From: CAVUPF01 sp963777915 | Lineage (GTDB): Bacteria; Actinomycetota; Thermoleophilia; Solirubrobacterales; 70-9 | DNA: 62,687 bases | Direction of reading: 5' to 3' | NCBI GenBank assembly: GCA_963777915.1 | Contig: CAVZSH010000011.1 | Span: 1-62,687, forward strand | In this document: one piece after another, positions 40,753 to 48,690 of the stretch | How positions within the stretch are numbered: position 1 is the first letter of the stretch | Layout of the letters: every line of letters begins with the position of its first letter | Translations under genes and position numbers: made by a program | The notes under the pieces: model-generated | Told to the model about the DNA's origin: nothing | Database searches by the model: none | What the model saw: the letters and a program-made list of their open reading frames with translations, nothing else

Positions 40753-42969
40753 ATGACCGCCCCGCTCTATGCGATTGGCCGTTTTTGCTCGCGGCACCAC
40801 TGGCCGACGATCGCGCTGTGGGTGGTTGTTGCCGTGGCCTTGGTGGTGGCAGGGCAGTCCTCCGGAGCCAAGACGAACAACAACCTGACCCTGCCGGGCA
40901 CCGACTCGACCAAGGCGACGGAACTGCTCGAAGACCACCTGCCCGAACAGGCCTTCGGCACCAACCCGCTGGTGATCGTCTCGCCGCACGGGAAGCTGAC
41001 CGAACAACGCTATGCGCAGGCGATCGATCAGACGGTGAAGCGGCTGGAAGGGATGCCTGACGTCAACTCGGCCATCAACCCCCTCGGCCCCCAGGGCGCC
41101 GCTTTCCTCTCCAAGGACCGCACGATCGCCTACATCCCGGTGGTGCTCGGCGTCGGCCCGGGCGAACTGACCGAAACCGAGGCGCAGGAAGTGCTCGATG
41201 CCGGTGGGCCGGCGAAGGCGGCCGGCCTTGAAACCTCGATCGGCAGCTACGTTGGCCAGCAGCTCTCCAAGCCCTCGACCGAGGTGAGCGAGGCGATCGG
41301 GATCGGCGCCGCGGTGATCATCCTCCTCTTCGCCTTCGGCACGGCGACCGCGATGATGCTGCCGATCGCCTCGGCGGTGACCGGCCTCGCCTGTGCGCTC
41401 TCGATCATCCGCCTACTGGAGAACTCGGTCCAGGTGCCGAGCGTCGCCTCGACCCTGGCGACGATGATCGGCCTTGGGGTGGGGCTCGACTACGCGCTGT
41501 TCATCGTCACCCGCCACAAACTCCAGCTGCGCGACGGGATGGAGCTGGGCGAGTCGATCGCCCGGGCCACCGCGACAGCGGGTGGCGCTGTGGTCTTCGC
41601 CGGCTTCACCGTGGTGATCGCCCTCTGCTCACTCGCCTTCGCCGGGATTCCGCTGGTCAGCACGCTCGGCTTCACCGCGGCGATCGCGGTAGTGGTCGCC
41701 GTCCTCGCCGCGGTGACGCTGCTGCCGGCGATGCTCGGGGCGCTCGGCCCCCGCATCAACTCGCTGCGGGTGCAGCTCGGCAAGACCCACCCCGACGACC
41801 ACGAGCCGCACGGCTGGCGGCGCTGGGCGCAGGGAGTGGCCGATCGGCCGTGGCGCTCGGCGATCGCCGCCCTCGCGGTCCTGATCGTGCTGGCGCTGCC
41901 GGTCACCCAGCTCAAGCTGGGACAGAACGACATCAGCGCTCTGCCCAAGTCCACGACGGCGCGCCAGGCCTACGACGGCCTCACCAAGGGCTTCGGTCCG
42001 GGCTTCAACGGGCCGCTTTTGATCGCCTCCCAGTTCGGCGCCGCGGCGGAAGCAAAACAGGTGCTGCCCGGCCTCGAGCAGGCGATCCTCGCCGCGCCCG
42101 ACGTCTCCTCGATCTCCAACCCGACCATCGACAAGAAGGGGACGGTGGCCGTCTTCAGCGTTATCGCGAAGTCGACGCCGTGGGCCGACTCCACCGTCAG
42201 CCTGGTCGAAGACCTGCGCGACACGGTCATCCCGAAGGCGCTCACCGCGACCAGCGCGAAGGCCTACGTCGGCGGCCAGACGGCCGGCTACATCGACCTC
42301 GCCACCCAGATCGGGGACAAGCTGCCGCTGATGATCGGGATCGTCGTGGGCCTCAGCTTCATCGTGCTGCTGCTGGCCTTCCGCTCGCTGCTGGTGCCGC
42401 TCAAGGCGGCGGCGATGAATCTGCTCTCGGTCGCCGCCGCATACGGGGTGGTGACCGCGGTCTTCCAGCTCGGCTGGGGCTGCTCGCTGATCGGCCTCGA
42501 CCACTCGATCCCAATCGTCAGCTTCGTGCCGCTGCTGATGTTCGCGATCCTCTTCGGGCTCTCGATGGATTACGAGGTCTTCCTGCTGACCCAGATGCGA
42601 GAGCACTACCAGCAGCACGGCGACGAGAAGCGGGCGGTGATCGAAGGGCTGGCCAACACGGGGCGGGTGATCACCTCGGCGGCGGCGATCATGGTCTGCG
42701 TCTTCATCAGTTTCGTGCTCAACGGCGACCCGGTGGTGAAGGAGTTCGGGGTGGGACTGGCTGTGGCGATCGCGATCGACTCGACTTTGGTGCGCTGCCT
42801 GCTGGTGCCGGCGGTGATGGTGCTACTCGGCCGTCGCGCCTGGTGGCTGCCGGGCTGGATGGAGCGGGTGGTGCCCCACATCAGCATCGAGGGCGAGGAC
42901 TACTTCGCCGCGCGCGATGCCAGGCTGGCCGCCGCTTCCGCAGCCAAAGAGCCGGCGGGGAGCGCCTGA
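40753..42969 (+). CDS. MMPL/RND-family transporter
   Basis: A 738-residue proton-driven exporter of the mycobacterial MmpL type, usually moving lipids or hydrophobic compounds. One N-terminal helix (WPTIALWVVVAVALVVAG) is followed by a periplasmic loop, helices 2-6 with GLGVGLDYALFIVTRHKLQL near residue 240 (the conserved GxDY), a central loop, a second periplasmic domain and helices 7-12 with LFGLSMDYEVFLLTQMREHY near residue 605. The ATG at 40753 is preferred because upstream codons are antisense to the UDG gene. The next gene starts 5 bases after its stop. Confidence 0.92.
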   Translation: MTAPLYAIGRFCSRHHWPTIALWVVVAVALVVAGQSSGAKTNNNLTLPGTDSTKATELLEDHLPEQAFGTNPLVIVSPHGKLTEQRYAQAIDQTVKRLEGMPDVNSAINPLGPQGAAFLSKDRTIAYIPVVLGVGPGELTETEAQEVLDAGGPAKAAGLETSIGSYVGQQLSKPSTEVSEAIGIGAAVIILLFAFGTATAMMLPIASAVTGLACALSIIRLLENSVQVPSVASTLATMIGLGVGLDYALFIVTRHKLQLRDGMELGESIARATATAGGAVVFAGFTVVIALCSLAFAGIPLVSTLGFTAAIAVVVAVLAAVTLLPAMLGALGPRINSLRVQLGKTHPDDHEPHGWRRWAQGVADRPWRSAIAALAVLIVLALPVTQLKLGQNDISALPKSTTARQAYDGLTKGFGPGFNGPLLIASQFGAAAEAKQVLPGLEQAILAAPDVSSISNPTIDKKGTVAVFSVIAKSTPWADSTVSLVEDLRDTVIPKALTATSAKAYVGGQTAGYIDLATQIGDKLPLMIGIVVGLSFIVLLLAFRSLLVPLKAAAMNLLSVAAAYGVVTAVFQLGWGCSLIGLDHSIPIVSFVPLLMFAILFGLSMDYEVFLLTQMREHYQQHGDEKRAVIEGLANTGRVITSAAAIMVCVFISFVLNGDPVVKEFGVGLAVAIAIDSTLVRCLLVPAVMVLLGRRAWWLPGWMERVVPHISIEGEDYFAARDARLAAASAAKEPAGSA

Positions 42970-42974
42970 GCGGG

Positions 42975-43535
42975 ATGTTCCCGCTCAACCTTCCCAACGC
43001 GTTGACTCTGCTGCGGATCCTCGCGGTGCCGGTCGTCGTCGTCGCGCTTTTGGGGGAGACGCCCAACGGCGACGCGCTCGCCGCCGGTGTCTTCGCGCTG
43101 GCGGCGCTGACCGACGGCCTCGACGGCTACTTCGCCCGCTCCCGTGATGCCGTCACGGCCTTCGGCAAGCTGATGGACCCGCTCGCCGACAAGCTGCTGA
43201 TCACCGCCGCGCTGATCTCACTCGTCTCCCTGCACCGGCTCGAAGCCTGGGTGGCGATGGTGATCATCGCCCGTGAGATCGCCGTCACCGGCATGCGCGC
43301 GATCGCCGCCGAGCGTGGCATCGTGATCGCGGCCAGCTGGCTCGGCAAGGTCAAGACGATGCTCCAGATTGCCGCCGTCTTCGCCCTGATCGCCGACAAC
43401 CCGGCGCCCGCCTGGGTCGACGCCCTCGTCTACGTCGCGCTCGCCGTCACCGTGATCAGCGGCGCCGACTACTTCTTCGGCATCCGCCGCCGCCTGGCCG
43501 AACCTCGGCCGGCCCGGCCGAGCCGGCCGGCCTAG
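42975..43535 (+). CDS. pgsA: CDP-diacylglycerol--glycerol-3-phosphate 3-phosphatidyltransferase
   Basis: A 186-residue membrane enzyme that makes phosphatidylglycerol phosphate, the precursor of PG and cardiolipin. The CDP-alcohol phosphotransferase motif is intact: DGLDGYFAR then FGKLMDPLADK (D-x2-DG-x2-AR-x8-G-x3-D-x3-D). About five membrane helices. Start ATG 42975 has GGG-rich upstream sequence and lies 5 bases after the MMPL stop, so the two genes form an operon; a lipid exporter with a lipid synthase is plausible. The stop interlocks with folE2 (CTAG at 43532-43535). Confidence 0.93.
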   Translation: MFPLNLPNALTLLRILAVPVVVVALLGETPNGDALAAGVFALAALTDGLDGYFARSRDAVTAFGKLMDPLADKLLITAALISLVSLHRLEAWVAMVIIAREIAVTGMRAIAAERGIVIAASWLGKVKTMLQIAAVFALIADNPAPAWVDALVYVALAVTVISGADYFFGIRRRLAEPRPARPSRPA

Positions 43536-44533
43536 GCCCCCGGCGCCTCCAACCACTCGCGCATCGTCAGGTGGCGGCGCTGCTGCTCGCCGCTTGCCAG
43601 CTCCTCGCGCAGGTCGCCGAGGAGCCCGCAGCGCTCGGCGACGACGTTGTGGCGGTGGATCGTCTCGAGGTTCTCCTGGCGCGCCATCACGAACGCCTCG
43701 GCCGGCAGCTCGGGATAACCGTCGAGAAGCTGGCGCACCATCTCCCGCACGCAGTCCTCGACGAAGCGCGGCCGGGAGTGGGCTTTGGCGACTACGGCCA
43801 GCTCGTCGGGGCGCTTCATCAGCTCATAGATCTCCGAGCTCATCGAGCTCTCGACGATCCGCAGCAACTCCGGCGCGTCGATCCAGCTCTCTCCGCCCTC
43901 CGGGCAACCGAGGTACAGCGTGCCGATCCCGCGCTGGTTGTGGGTGGCGATCGGCACCGCCTCGATCGCCTGCTCCACCTGCTCGGGATCAAAGCCACGC
44001 TCGGCAAGCCGTTCGCGGGCCAATCCGGCGACCATCTCCTGCGCGCACGGGCAGGCGGTCATCCCGTGGGCCTGGACGCCGGTCAGGGTCCGCGTCCCCC
44101 GCTCGGAGGCGACCGCGGTGCCGAAGAGGACGTAGATCTCCTGGGTGCGCTGCCCGGTCGCGGGGGTCGAGACCGTCTCGGGGTAGCGTGCGGTGACGGA
44201 GACCTCGGCGCGTAGCCCGCCCTGGCGCTCGCGCACCCGCTGGGCGATGTGGGCGGCGAGGACCTCGGCGCGGAAGGCCTCGCGCAGAACCACCTCATCG
44301 ATCGCCTCGCCGACGATCTCCTCGAAGCGGGACATATGGACGCCTGCCTGGCGTGGCTTGAGGTCGACGAAGCACTCGAAGTCGGCGTAGAAGAGGTTCT
44401 CGGCGCCGTCCGCCTTCACCCGGATCACCTTCTCCACCCCGGTGACGCCGACCCGCGAAAGGCTGATTTGGGTGGTCGGGACGGAGGCCTGGACATCAGG
44501 CGCCGCGGGGCTGGTGGTCGTCTGGCTCGCCAT
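43532..44533 (-). CDS. folE2: GTP cyclohydrolase I type IB
   Basis: A 333-residue FolE2 enzyme that opens GTP to dihydroneopterin triphosphate for folate or queuosine synthesis. The family metal-site Cys and Glu contexts are MTACPCAQEMV near residue 150 and the early FECFVDLKPRQAGVHMSRF near residue 52. RPRFVEDCVREM near residue 250 is also typical. This class works with varied metals and replaces zinc FolE under metal limitation. The ATG at 44533 is chosen over a codon 19 residues upstream because the family N-terminus fits. It is divergent from the sigma factor gene. Confidence 0.92.
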   Translation of the reverse strand: MASQTTTSPAAPDVQASVPTTQISLSRVGVTGVEKVIRVKADGAENLFYADFECFVDLKPRQAGVHMSRFEEIVGEAIDEVVLREAFRAEVLAAHIAQRVRERQGGLRAEVSVTARYPETVSTPATGQRTQEIYVLFGTAVASERGTRTLTGVQAHGMTACPCAQEMVAGLARERLAERGFDPEQVEQAIEAVPIATHNQRGIGTLYLGCPEGGESWIDAPELLRIVESSMSSEIYELMKRPDELAVVAKAHSRPRFVEDCVREMVRQLLDGYPELPAEAFVMARQENLETIHRHNVVAERCGLLGDLREELASGEQQRRHLTMREWLEAPGA

Positions 44534-44580
44534 CGACTTATGAAGGGTAGGCAACCCGTCCGCTCGGCGGGCCCGCGGCG

Positions 44581-44608
44581 TTGATCGCAAGGATTCTCCG
44601 CCTATACT
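44581..44608 (+). promoter_or_regulatory. Promoter of the primary-type sigma factor gene
   Basis: TTGATC (44581-44586), a 16-base spacer and TATACT (44603-44608) form the clearest bipartite promoter of the window. The ATG follows 37 bases later, with a GC-rich leader. Confidence 0.55.
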
Positions 44609-44645
44609 TCGGCGCGGCCGGAGCTTTAGGGCCGGCCCCCCGGGA

Positions 44646-45815
44646 ATGGGGGAGAGGGTTTCACCGGAGGCAGTAGAGATCGAACCGTTAGGGACGGTCC
44701 CGGAGGGGCTGGATGAGGATTCGGGCGAGCAGCCCTTGGCGGACTCGGAGGAGCTTCGCGCGCTGATCGTGCTGGGGCGGGAGCGCGGCTACCTGACTTT
44801 CGAGCAGATCGCCGCCACCCTCGAGGAGGTCGAGGTGACCAAGGAGCAGGTCGCCAGCCTCCACAGCCACCTGGTCGAGCACGGTGTCGACGTGATCGCC
44901 GAGGACGGCGTAAGCGCCTACAAAGAACAGCGTGGGGCCGAGGCGAGCAACGGCCAGCTGAAGAAACCGGAGCTGGACCTGACCGTCGAGCCCAGTCTTG
45001 ACTCGCTGCGCCTCTACCTGCGCTCGATCGGCCAGGTCGACCTACTGACCGCCGCGCAGGAGATCGAATTGGCGAAGCGGATCGAGCGGGGCGACATGCT
45101 GGCGAAGCGCCAGATGGTGGAGGCCAACCTGCGGCTGGTCGTGTCGATCGCAAAAGGCTATTTGGGCCGCGGGCTGAGTTTCCTCGACCTGATCCAGGAG
45201 GGCTCGCTGGGGCTGATTCGTGCGGTGGAGAAGTTCGACTACCGCCGCGGCTACAAGTTCTCCACCTACGCGACCTGGTGGATTCGCCAGGCGGTTACCC
45301 GTGCGATCGCCGACAAGGCGAGGACGATCCGAATTCCCGTCCACATGGTCGAGAAGCTGAACCGGGTCGCCCACGTCGAACGCCAGCTGGTCCAGAAACT
45401 GGGCCGGGAGCCCGAGCCGACCGAGATCGCCGAGGAGCTGCGCTGGTCGGTACGCGACGTGCGCGACATCCTGCGGGTGGCGCAGCTGCCGGTCTCGCTG
45501 GAGAAACCGGTGGGCGATGAGGACGAATCCGAGCTGGGCGACTTCGTCGCCGATGACGCCGTCGCGGAGCCGTTTGAGGAGGCGAGCGAGCACCTGCAAA
45601 AGGAGGGGGTGCGGAAGGCTCTGAACGCCCTGCCCGAGCGGGAGCGACAGGTGATCGAGCTGCGCTACGGCCTCTCGGGCCTGGAGCCGCTGACGCTCGA
45701 GGAGGTGGGTCGCACCTTCGGCGTCACCCGCGAGCGCATCCGCCAGATAGAGAACAACACGCTGAAAAAGCTAAAGCGCCTGCCCGAGGCGCAGATGCTG
45801 CGCGAAGCCAGTTAG
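44646..45815 (+). CDS. sigA: RNA polymerase sigma factor, RpoD/SigA type
   Basis: A 389-residue sigma-70 factor. A region 1.1-like domain (residues 30-90, LTFEQIAATLEEVEVTKEQV) precedes region 1.2 (DSLRLYLRSIGQVDLLTAAQ). Regions 2.1-2.4 include SFLDLIQEGSLGLIRAVEKF and TYATWWIRQAVTRAIAD, then regions 3 and 4.2 (LEEVGRTFGVTRERIRQIE). The presence of region 1.1 and full regions 2-4 points to the housekeeping factor. It directs RNA polymerase to promoters such as the TANNNT boxes listed here. The stop interlocks with the Ddn-like gene (TTAG). Confidence 0.93.
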   Translation: MGERVSPEAVEIEPLGTVPEGLDEDSGEQPLADSEELRALIVLGRERGYLTFEQIAATLEEVEVTKEQVASLHSHLVEHGVDVIAEDGVSAYKEQRGAEASNGQLKKPELDLTVEPSLDSLRLYLRSIGQVDLLTAAQEIELAKRIERGDMLAKRQMVEANLRLVVSIAKGYLGRGLSFLDLIQEGSLGLIRAVEKFDYRRGYKFSTYATWWIRQAVTRAIADKARTIRIPVHMVEKLNRVAHVERQLVQKLGREPEPTEIAEELRWSVRDVRDILRVAQLPVSLEKPVGDEDESELGDFVADDAVAEPFEEASEHLQKEGVRKALNALPERERQVIELRYGLSGLEPLTLEEVGRTFGVTRERIRQIENNTLKKLKRLPEAQMLREAS

Positions 45816-46270
45816 CGCGGCTCCAAGACGAAGAGCCCGATGTCGCGGTCGGTCTTGTCCTCGTAGTCGTCGAATCCTGCGTACTGCTCGTTGGCTTTGC
45901 GCCAGAGCTCGACTCGCTCCTCGCCTGCGGCGACCCGGGCCCTTACCCGGCGGCGTGCGCGGCCGACCTCGACCTCGGCATCGGGGTTCGCTTTCAGGTT
46001 CAGCGACCATGCCGGGGCGCGTGAGTTGCCGGCATTGGAGCCGATCACGATCAGTCGCTCGCCATCTGCCAGGTAGAGGACCGGCGCGGTCCTCGACTCT
46101 CCCGACTTGCGCCCGGTGGTCGTGAGCAACAGCACCGGCGCCTTGCCGACCTTCCCCATCAGCCGCCCGCCCGAGGCTCGGTACAGCGGCACGTTCAGCT
46201 TCCCCGTCCAGCGCAGCCCGGTCGCCCCGAGGGACATCGAGAAGCGGGCCCAGATCCTGTCGTCGATCAC
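45812..46270 (-). CDS. Deazaflavin (F420)-dependent nitroreductase family protein
   Basis: A 152-residue split beta-barrel protein of the Ddn family. LLTTTGRKSGESRTAPVLYL near residue 49 and the SNAGNSRAPAWSLNLKANPD segment near residue 78 are the F420-binding signature. Mycobacterial relatives are F420H2-dependent quinone reductases. It implies that the host makes coenzyme F420. GATACT lies 7 bases before the GTG at 46270, so a leaderless mRNA is likely. It is convergent with the sigma gene. Confidence 0.9.
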   Translation of the reverse strand: MIDDRIWARFSMSLGATGLRWTGKLNVPLYRASGGRLMGKVGKAPVLLLTTTGRKSGESRTAPVLYLADGERLIVIGSNAGNSRAPAWSLNLKANPDAEVEVGRARRRVRARVAAGEERVELWRKANEQYAGFDDYEDKTDRDIGLFVLEPR

Positions 46271-46357
46271 GGCGGCGAGTATCGCAGCGGTTAGGGGCGC
46301 CTGGCTCCCTCAGTGGACTTTCGTCAAGGAGGAACGGTGCCCACGGGACGCGGGAGC

Positions 46358-46363
46358 TAGAGT
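46358..46363 (+). promoter_or_regulatory. -10 box (TAGAGT) of the NTF2-like gene, leaderless-type
   Basis: TAGAGT ends 7 bases before ATG 46371 and no ribosome site is present. Confidence 0.5.
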
Positions 46364-46370
46364 GCCGGCG

Positions 46371-46751
46371 ATGGCCGGGTCCCACCCCTTCCGCCGCGCC
46401 GCCGAGGCGAAGGATGTTGAGCTGCTGAGCGAGACGCTGCGCGAGGACGTAATCCTGCACAGCCCGATCCTCTTCCGCGGCTTTGAGGGCCGCGAGGCGG
46501 TGATCCAGGTCCTCACCCACGTCGCCGAGACGCTGGAGGACCTCACCTACGTCGATGAGCTCGCTGGCGAGCGAAGCGTCGCGCTGCGCTTCAAGGCACG
46601 GGTCGGAGACCGCGAGCTGGAGGGCATCGACTTCCTCGAGCTCGACGAGGAGGGCCGCGTCGCCGAGCTGACTGTCTTCATGCGCCCGATGTCCGCTCTC
46701 ACCCGCTTCAACGAGCAGATGGTCGAGCGACTCGGGGTTACGCCGGGCTAG
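46371..46751 (+). CDS. Nuclear transport factor 2 (SnoaL)-like protein
   Basis: A 126-residue cone-shaped NTF2-fold protein. HPFRRAAEAKDVELLSETLR, DVILHSPILFRGFEGREAVI and FLELDEEGRVAELTVFMRP are typical of small SnoaL-like proteins. A substrate cannot be inferred. The ATG at 46371 is set by the TAGAGT box 7 bases upstream; a longer upstream frame is antisense to the Ddn-like gene promoter. Its stop TAG interlocks with that of the AbrB-containing frame on the minus strand (CTAG at 46748-46751). Confidence 0.8.
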   Translation: MAGSHPFRRAAEAKDVELLSETLREDVILHSPILFRGFEGREAVIQVLTHVAETLEDLTYVDELAGERSVALRFKARVGDRELEGIDFLELDEEGRVAELTVFMRPMSALTRFNEQMVERLGVTPG

Positions 46752-47572
46752 CTGGCAGGTTCAGAACTGCCGAGTCGCTCGAAGACGACGCGACCGGGAC
46801 CGTCGGCGTGAGCATGTAGCCGATCGCCAGGTTGGAGTCTGGCGCTGCGGAACGGGACACTGGGGATCGTGACCTGATGTTTGGAAGAGATCTGCGTACG
46901 CTGGAATCGCAGCGGAGCGTGGATCTCAGGCTCTGCGTCGGCCGAGCCGCCTGAGGTGGAATCGCCAGCGGTTCGAGGGCTCGATGGGGGAGGTGGGATT
47001 CGAACCCACTCAAGCGTAGCTACCGACTTTACAGGCCGGCCCGGCTCTCCGAACTCCGGCGCTCCCCCAAGCTGGGAGGGCGATTCTAGAGGCGCCGACG
47101 CCTCGGGGTAGATCAGGTGCTCGATTGCCCCGCCTCGCTCGATCTCGAACTTCGCATATTTCGATCCGCCGAGGGCTACCTGTCGTTGAGCCTCGATCGC
47201 ACCTGCCGGGATCAGCCAGCGCCGACCATCACCGACCAGCACGAAAAGGAAATCGATTCGCGCGGGATCGAATGTCTTGGTCGCGCCGCTCCAGCTCTGG
47301 TTTCCGCCACTGGTAGCGAGCATTACGCGCCAGCGGTTGTGGCCCTTCGAAGTCGACGCACTCTGTGTCGAAGTCTTGACTTGAAGCCGGAGCATGCGGC
47401 CATCGACCTCCGCGATCAGGTCGACATCCGGGCTGTGTCCGAGAGGTACCCAAACAAGAGCGCCCTTGCTCGCCAGCCACTCCATCGCCGAGAACTCGCC
47501 CAAATCGCCTTGAATGCGGCGGTTGATCGCGCGCTCTCTGGGATGGGGCTGGCTGACTCTTGAGCTTGCCAC
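46748..47572 (-). CDS. PD-(D/E)XK endonuclease-like frame continuing through tRNA-Tyr into an AbrB domain
   Basis: From GTG 47572 (or 47581) one uninterrupted 274-codon frame holds three parts. Residues 10-150 resemble intron-associated PD-(D/E)XK nucleases: RRIQGDLGEFSAMEWLASKG, GHSPDVDLIAEVDGRMLRLQ-VKT (metal Asp and Q-x-K), GGNQSWSGATKTFDP and LFVLVGDGRRWLIPA. The frame then translates the whole tRNA-Tyr gene (EWVRIPPPP at its 3' end). It ends with an AbrB/MazE domain (RTQISSKHQVTIPSVPFRSA, RLQPGDRLHAHADGPGRVVF). The AbrB part has no ATG/GTG start of its own after the tRNA. Whether one fusion protein or separated products are made is unknown. A LexA-type box covers the start. Confidence 0.6.
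   Translation of the reverse strand: MASSRVSQPHPRERAINRRIQGDLGEFSAMEWLASKGALVWVPLGHSPDVDLIAEVDGRMLRLQVKTSTQSASTSKGHNRWRVMLATSGGNQSWSGATKTFDPARIDFLFVLVGDGRRWLIPAGAIEAQRQVALGGSKYAKFEIERGGAIEHLIYPEASAPLESPSQLGGAPEFGEPGRPVKSVATLEWVRIPPPPSSPRTAGDSTSGGSADAEPEIHAPLRFQRTQISSKHQVTIPSVPFRSARLQPGDRLHAHADGPGRVVFERLGSSEPAS
46985..47068 (-). tRNA. tRNA-Tyr (anticodon GTA)
   Basis: On the minus strand the acceptor GGGGGAG pairs with CTCCCCC and the discriminator is A. The loop CTGTAAA holds GTA (plus 47030-47032). A long variable arm and the T-arm GGGTTCGAATCCC are present, fitting bacterial tRNA-Tyr, 84 bases. CCA is not encoded. The gene lies inside an open protein-coding frame on the same strand. Confidence 0.95.
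47083..47088 (-). promoter_or_regulatory. -10 box (TAGAAT) of tRNA-Tyr
   Basis: TAGAAT on the minus strand ends 14 bases before the tRNA 5' end, inside the nuclease reading frame. It would let the tRNA be made independently of the nuclease promoter. Confidence 0.5.
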
Positions 47573-47575
47573 TAC

Positions 47576-47587
47576 GAACACATGTTC
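47576..47587 (-). promoter_or_regulatory. LexA (SOS) box at the start of the PD-(D/E)XK frame
   Basis: GAACATGTGTTC on the minus strand matches GAAC-N4-GTTC, the Gram-positive LexA operator core. The surrounding GAACATGTGTTCGTAGTG closely parallels the boxed start of the radical SAM gene (GAACATATGTTCGTATG). Confidence 0.55.
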
Positions 47588-47854
47588 CCAGTAGCCTCAG
47601 ACAGAAAGCTGCGCTGACCTTGCTGCTCCTGTGCATTGAGGAGTGATGCATCGGATTTTGTCTTGTCGATCGCATCGTCGCCATCGCAGGCGTTGCCGGT
47701 GGTCAAGGCTGGCCGTCGCGTCGGCCCACGCACACTGCGCCGTAATCCGACTGGGACCTCGCGAAGTGCTCTTCTGCTCCGAGGCCTGCGGAGAAATGTG
47801 AAACGGCCAGCGGCTCCCGCTCATCACAAAGTGAAGCCTCCCGCAATCGCCGCT
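47588..47854. other. Region upstream of the MerR-type regulator
   Basis: No intact gene. A short plus-strand frame around 47735-47800 (CAVIRLGPREVLFCSEACGE then a stop) has a Cys spacing reminiscent of small zinc domains and could be a relic. Confidence 0.3.
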
Positions 47855-47860
47855 TACCAT
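47855..47860 (+). promoter_or_regulatory. -10 box (TACCAT) of the MerR-type gene, leaderless-type
   Basis: TACCAT is followed by 6 bases and ATG 47867. Confidence 0.5.
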
Positions 47861-47866
47861 GAGGCG

Positions 47867-48670
47867 ATGAGCAGGAAGCATGCCCGACGGCCATCCGGCG
47901 CTCCGCTCGCGGGCAAGATGACGATCGGCGAGCTCGCCCGTCGCACCGGGATGACGGTGCGCAATATCCGCGCCCACCAAACGCGCGGCCTGCTGCCGCC
48001 GCCCGAGGTGCATGGCCGCACCGGCTACTACGGCGAGGAGCACGTGGCCCGCATCGCTCTCACCCGCGAGATGCAGGCCGACGGCCTCAACCTGGAGGCG
48101 ATCCGCCGGCTGCTCGAGGGGGTCGATGGCAGCGGCAACGAGATCCTCGACTTCACCCGCGCCCTGCGCGTCCCCTTTGAGGACGAGGCGCCGGAGATCG
48201 TCGAGCCGGAGGAGTTGGCGAGCATGTGGGGAGGCGCCGGCCGGGCCGACCCGGAGCTGGTGCGACGAGCCGAGAAGCTCGGCATCCTCCGCGAGCTGCC
48301 AGACGGGCGCATCGAGGTGATCAGCCCGCGCTTGCAGCGGGCCGGGGTAGCGCTGGCCGAGCTCGGCGTCAGCCCTGATGCGACCCTTCTCACAGCGGAA
48401 AAGCTCCGTCGCCACGCCGAGGGTGCAGCCCGGGCCTTCGTCGACCTCTTCGTCGAGGAGATCTGGAAGCCGTTCGAGCAGGCCGGCCGCCCGGAGCAGG
48501 ACTGGCCGAAGGTCCGCGAGGCGCTTGACCGGGTGCGCCCGCTCGCCTCCAGCGCCCTGCTCGCCACCTTCCAGATCACGATGAGCGATGCGACCGAGAA
48601 GGCCAGCGAACGCACCCTCCAGGTCGCCGCCGGCAAGTCGCCGAAGCGCAAGAAGCGCCGCCGCCGCTGA
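47867..48670 (+). CDS. MerR-family transcriptional regulator
   Basis: A 267-residue regulator. After a basic N-terminus (SRKHARRPSG) the MerR helix-turn-helix MTIGELARRTGMTVRNIRAH is followed by QTRGLLPPPEVHGRTGYYGE and HVARIALTREMQADGLNLEA. The C-terminal 150 residues are a helical, uncharacterised effector domain and the tail is Lys/Arg-rich (KSPKRKKRRRR). The ligand is unknown. The start is set by a leaderless box. The dCTP deaminase gene follows with its own leaderless promoter 20 bases later. Confidence 0.85.
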   Translation: MSRKHARRPSGAPLAGKMTIGELARRTGMTVRNIRAHQTRGLLPPPEVHGRTGYYGEEHVARIALTREMQADGLNLEAIRRLLEGVDGSGNEILDFTRALRVPFEDEAPEIVEPEELASMWGGAGRADPELVRRAEKLGILRELPDGRIEVISPRLQRAGVALAELGVSPDATLLTAEKLRRHAEGAARAFVDLFVEEIWKPFEQAGRPEQDWPKVREALDRVRPLASSALLATFQITMSDATEKASERTLQVAAGKSPKRKKRRRR

Positions 48671-48678
48671 GCGCCGCA

Positions 48679-48684
48679 TAATCT
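48679..48684 (+). promoter_or_regulatory. -10 box (TAATCT) of the dCTP deaminase gene, leaderless-type
   Basis: TAATCT ends 6 bases before GTG 48691. Confidence 0.5.
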
Positions 48685-48690
48685 CTGCCG

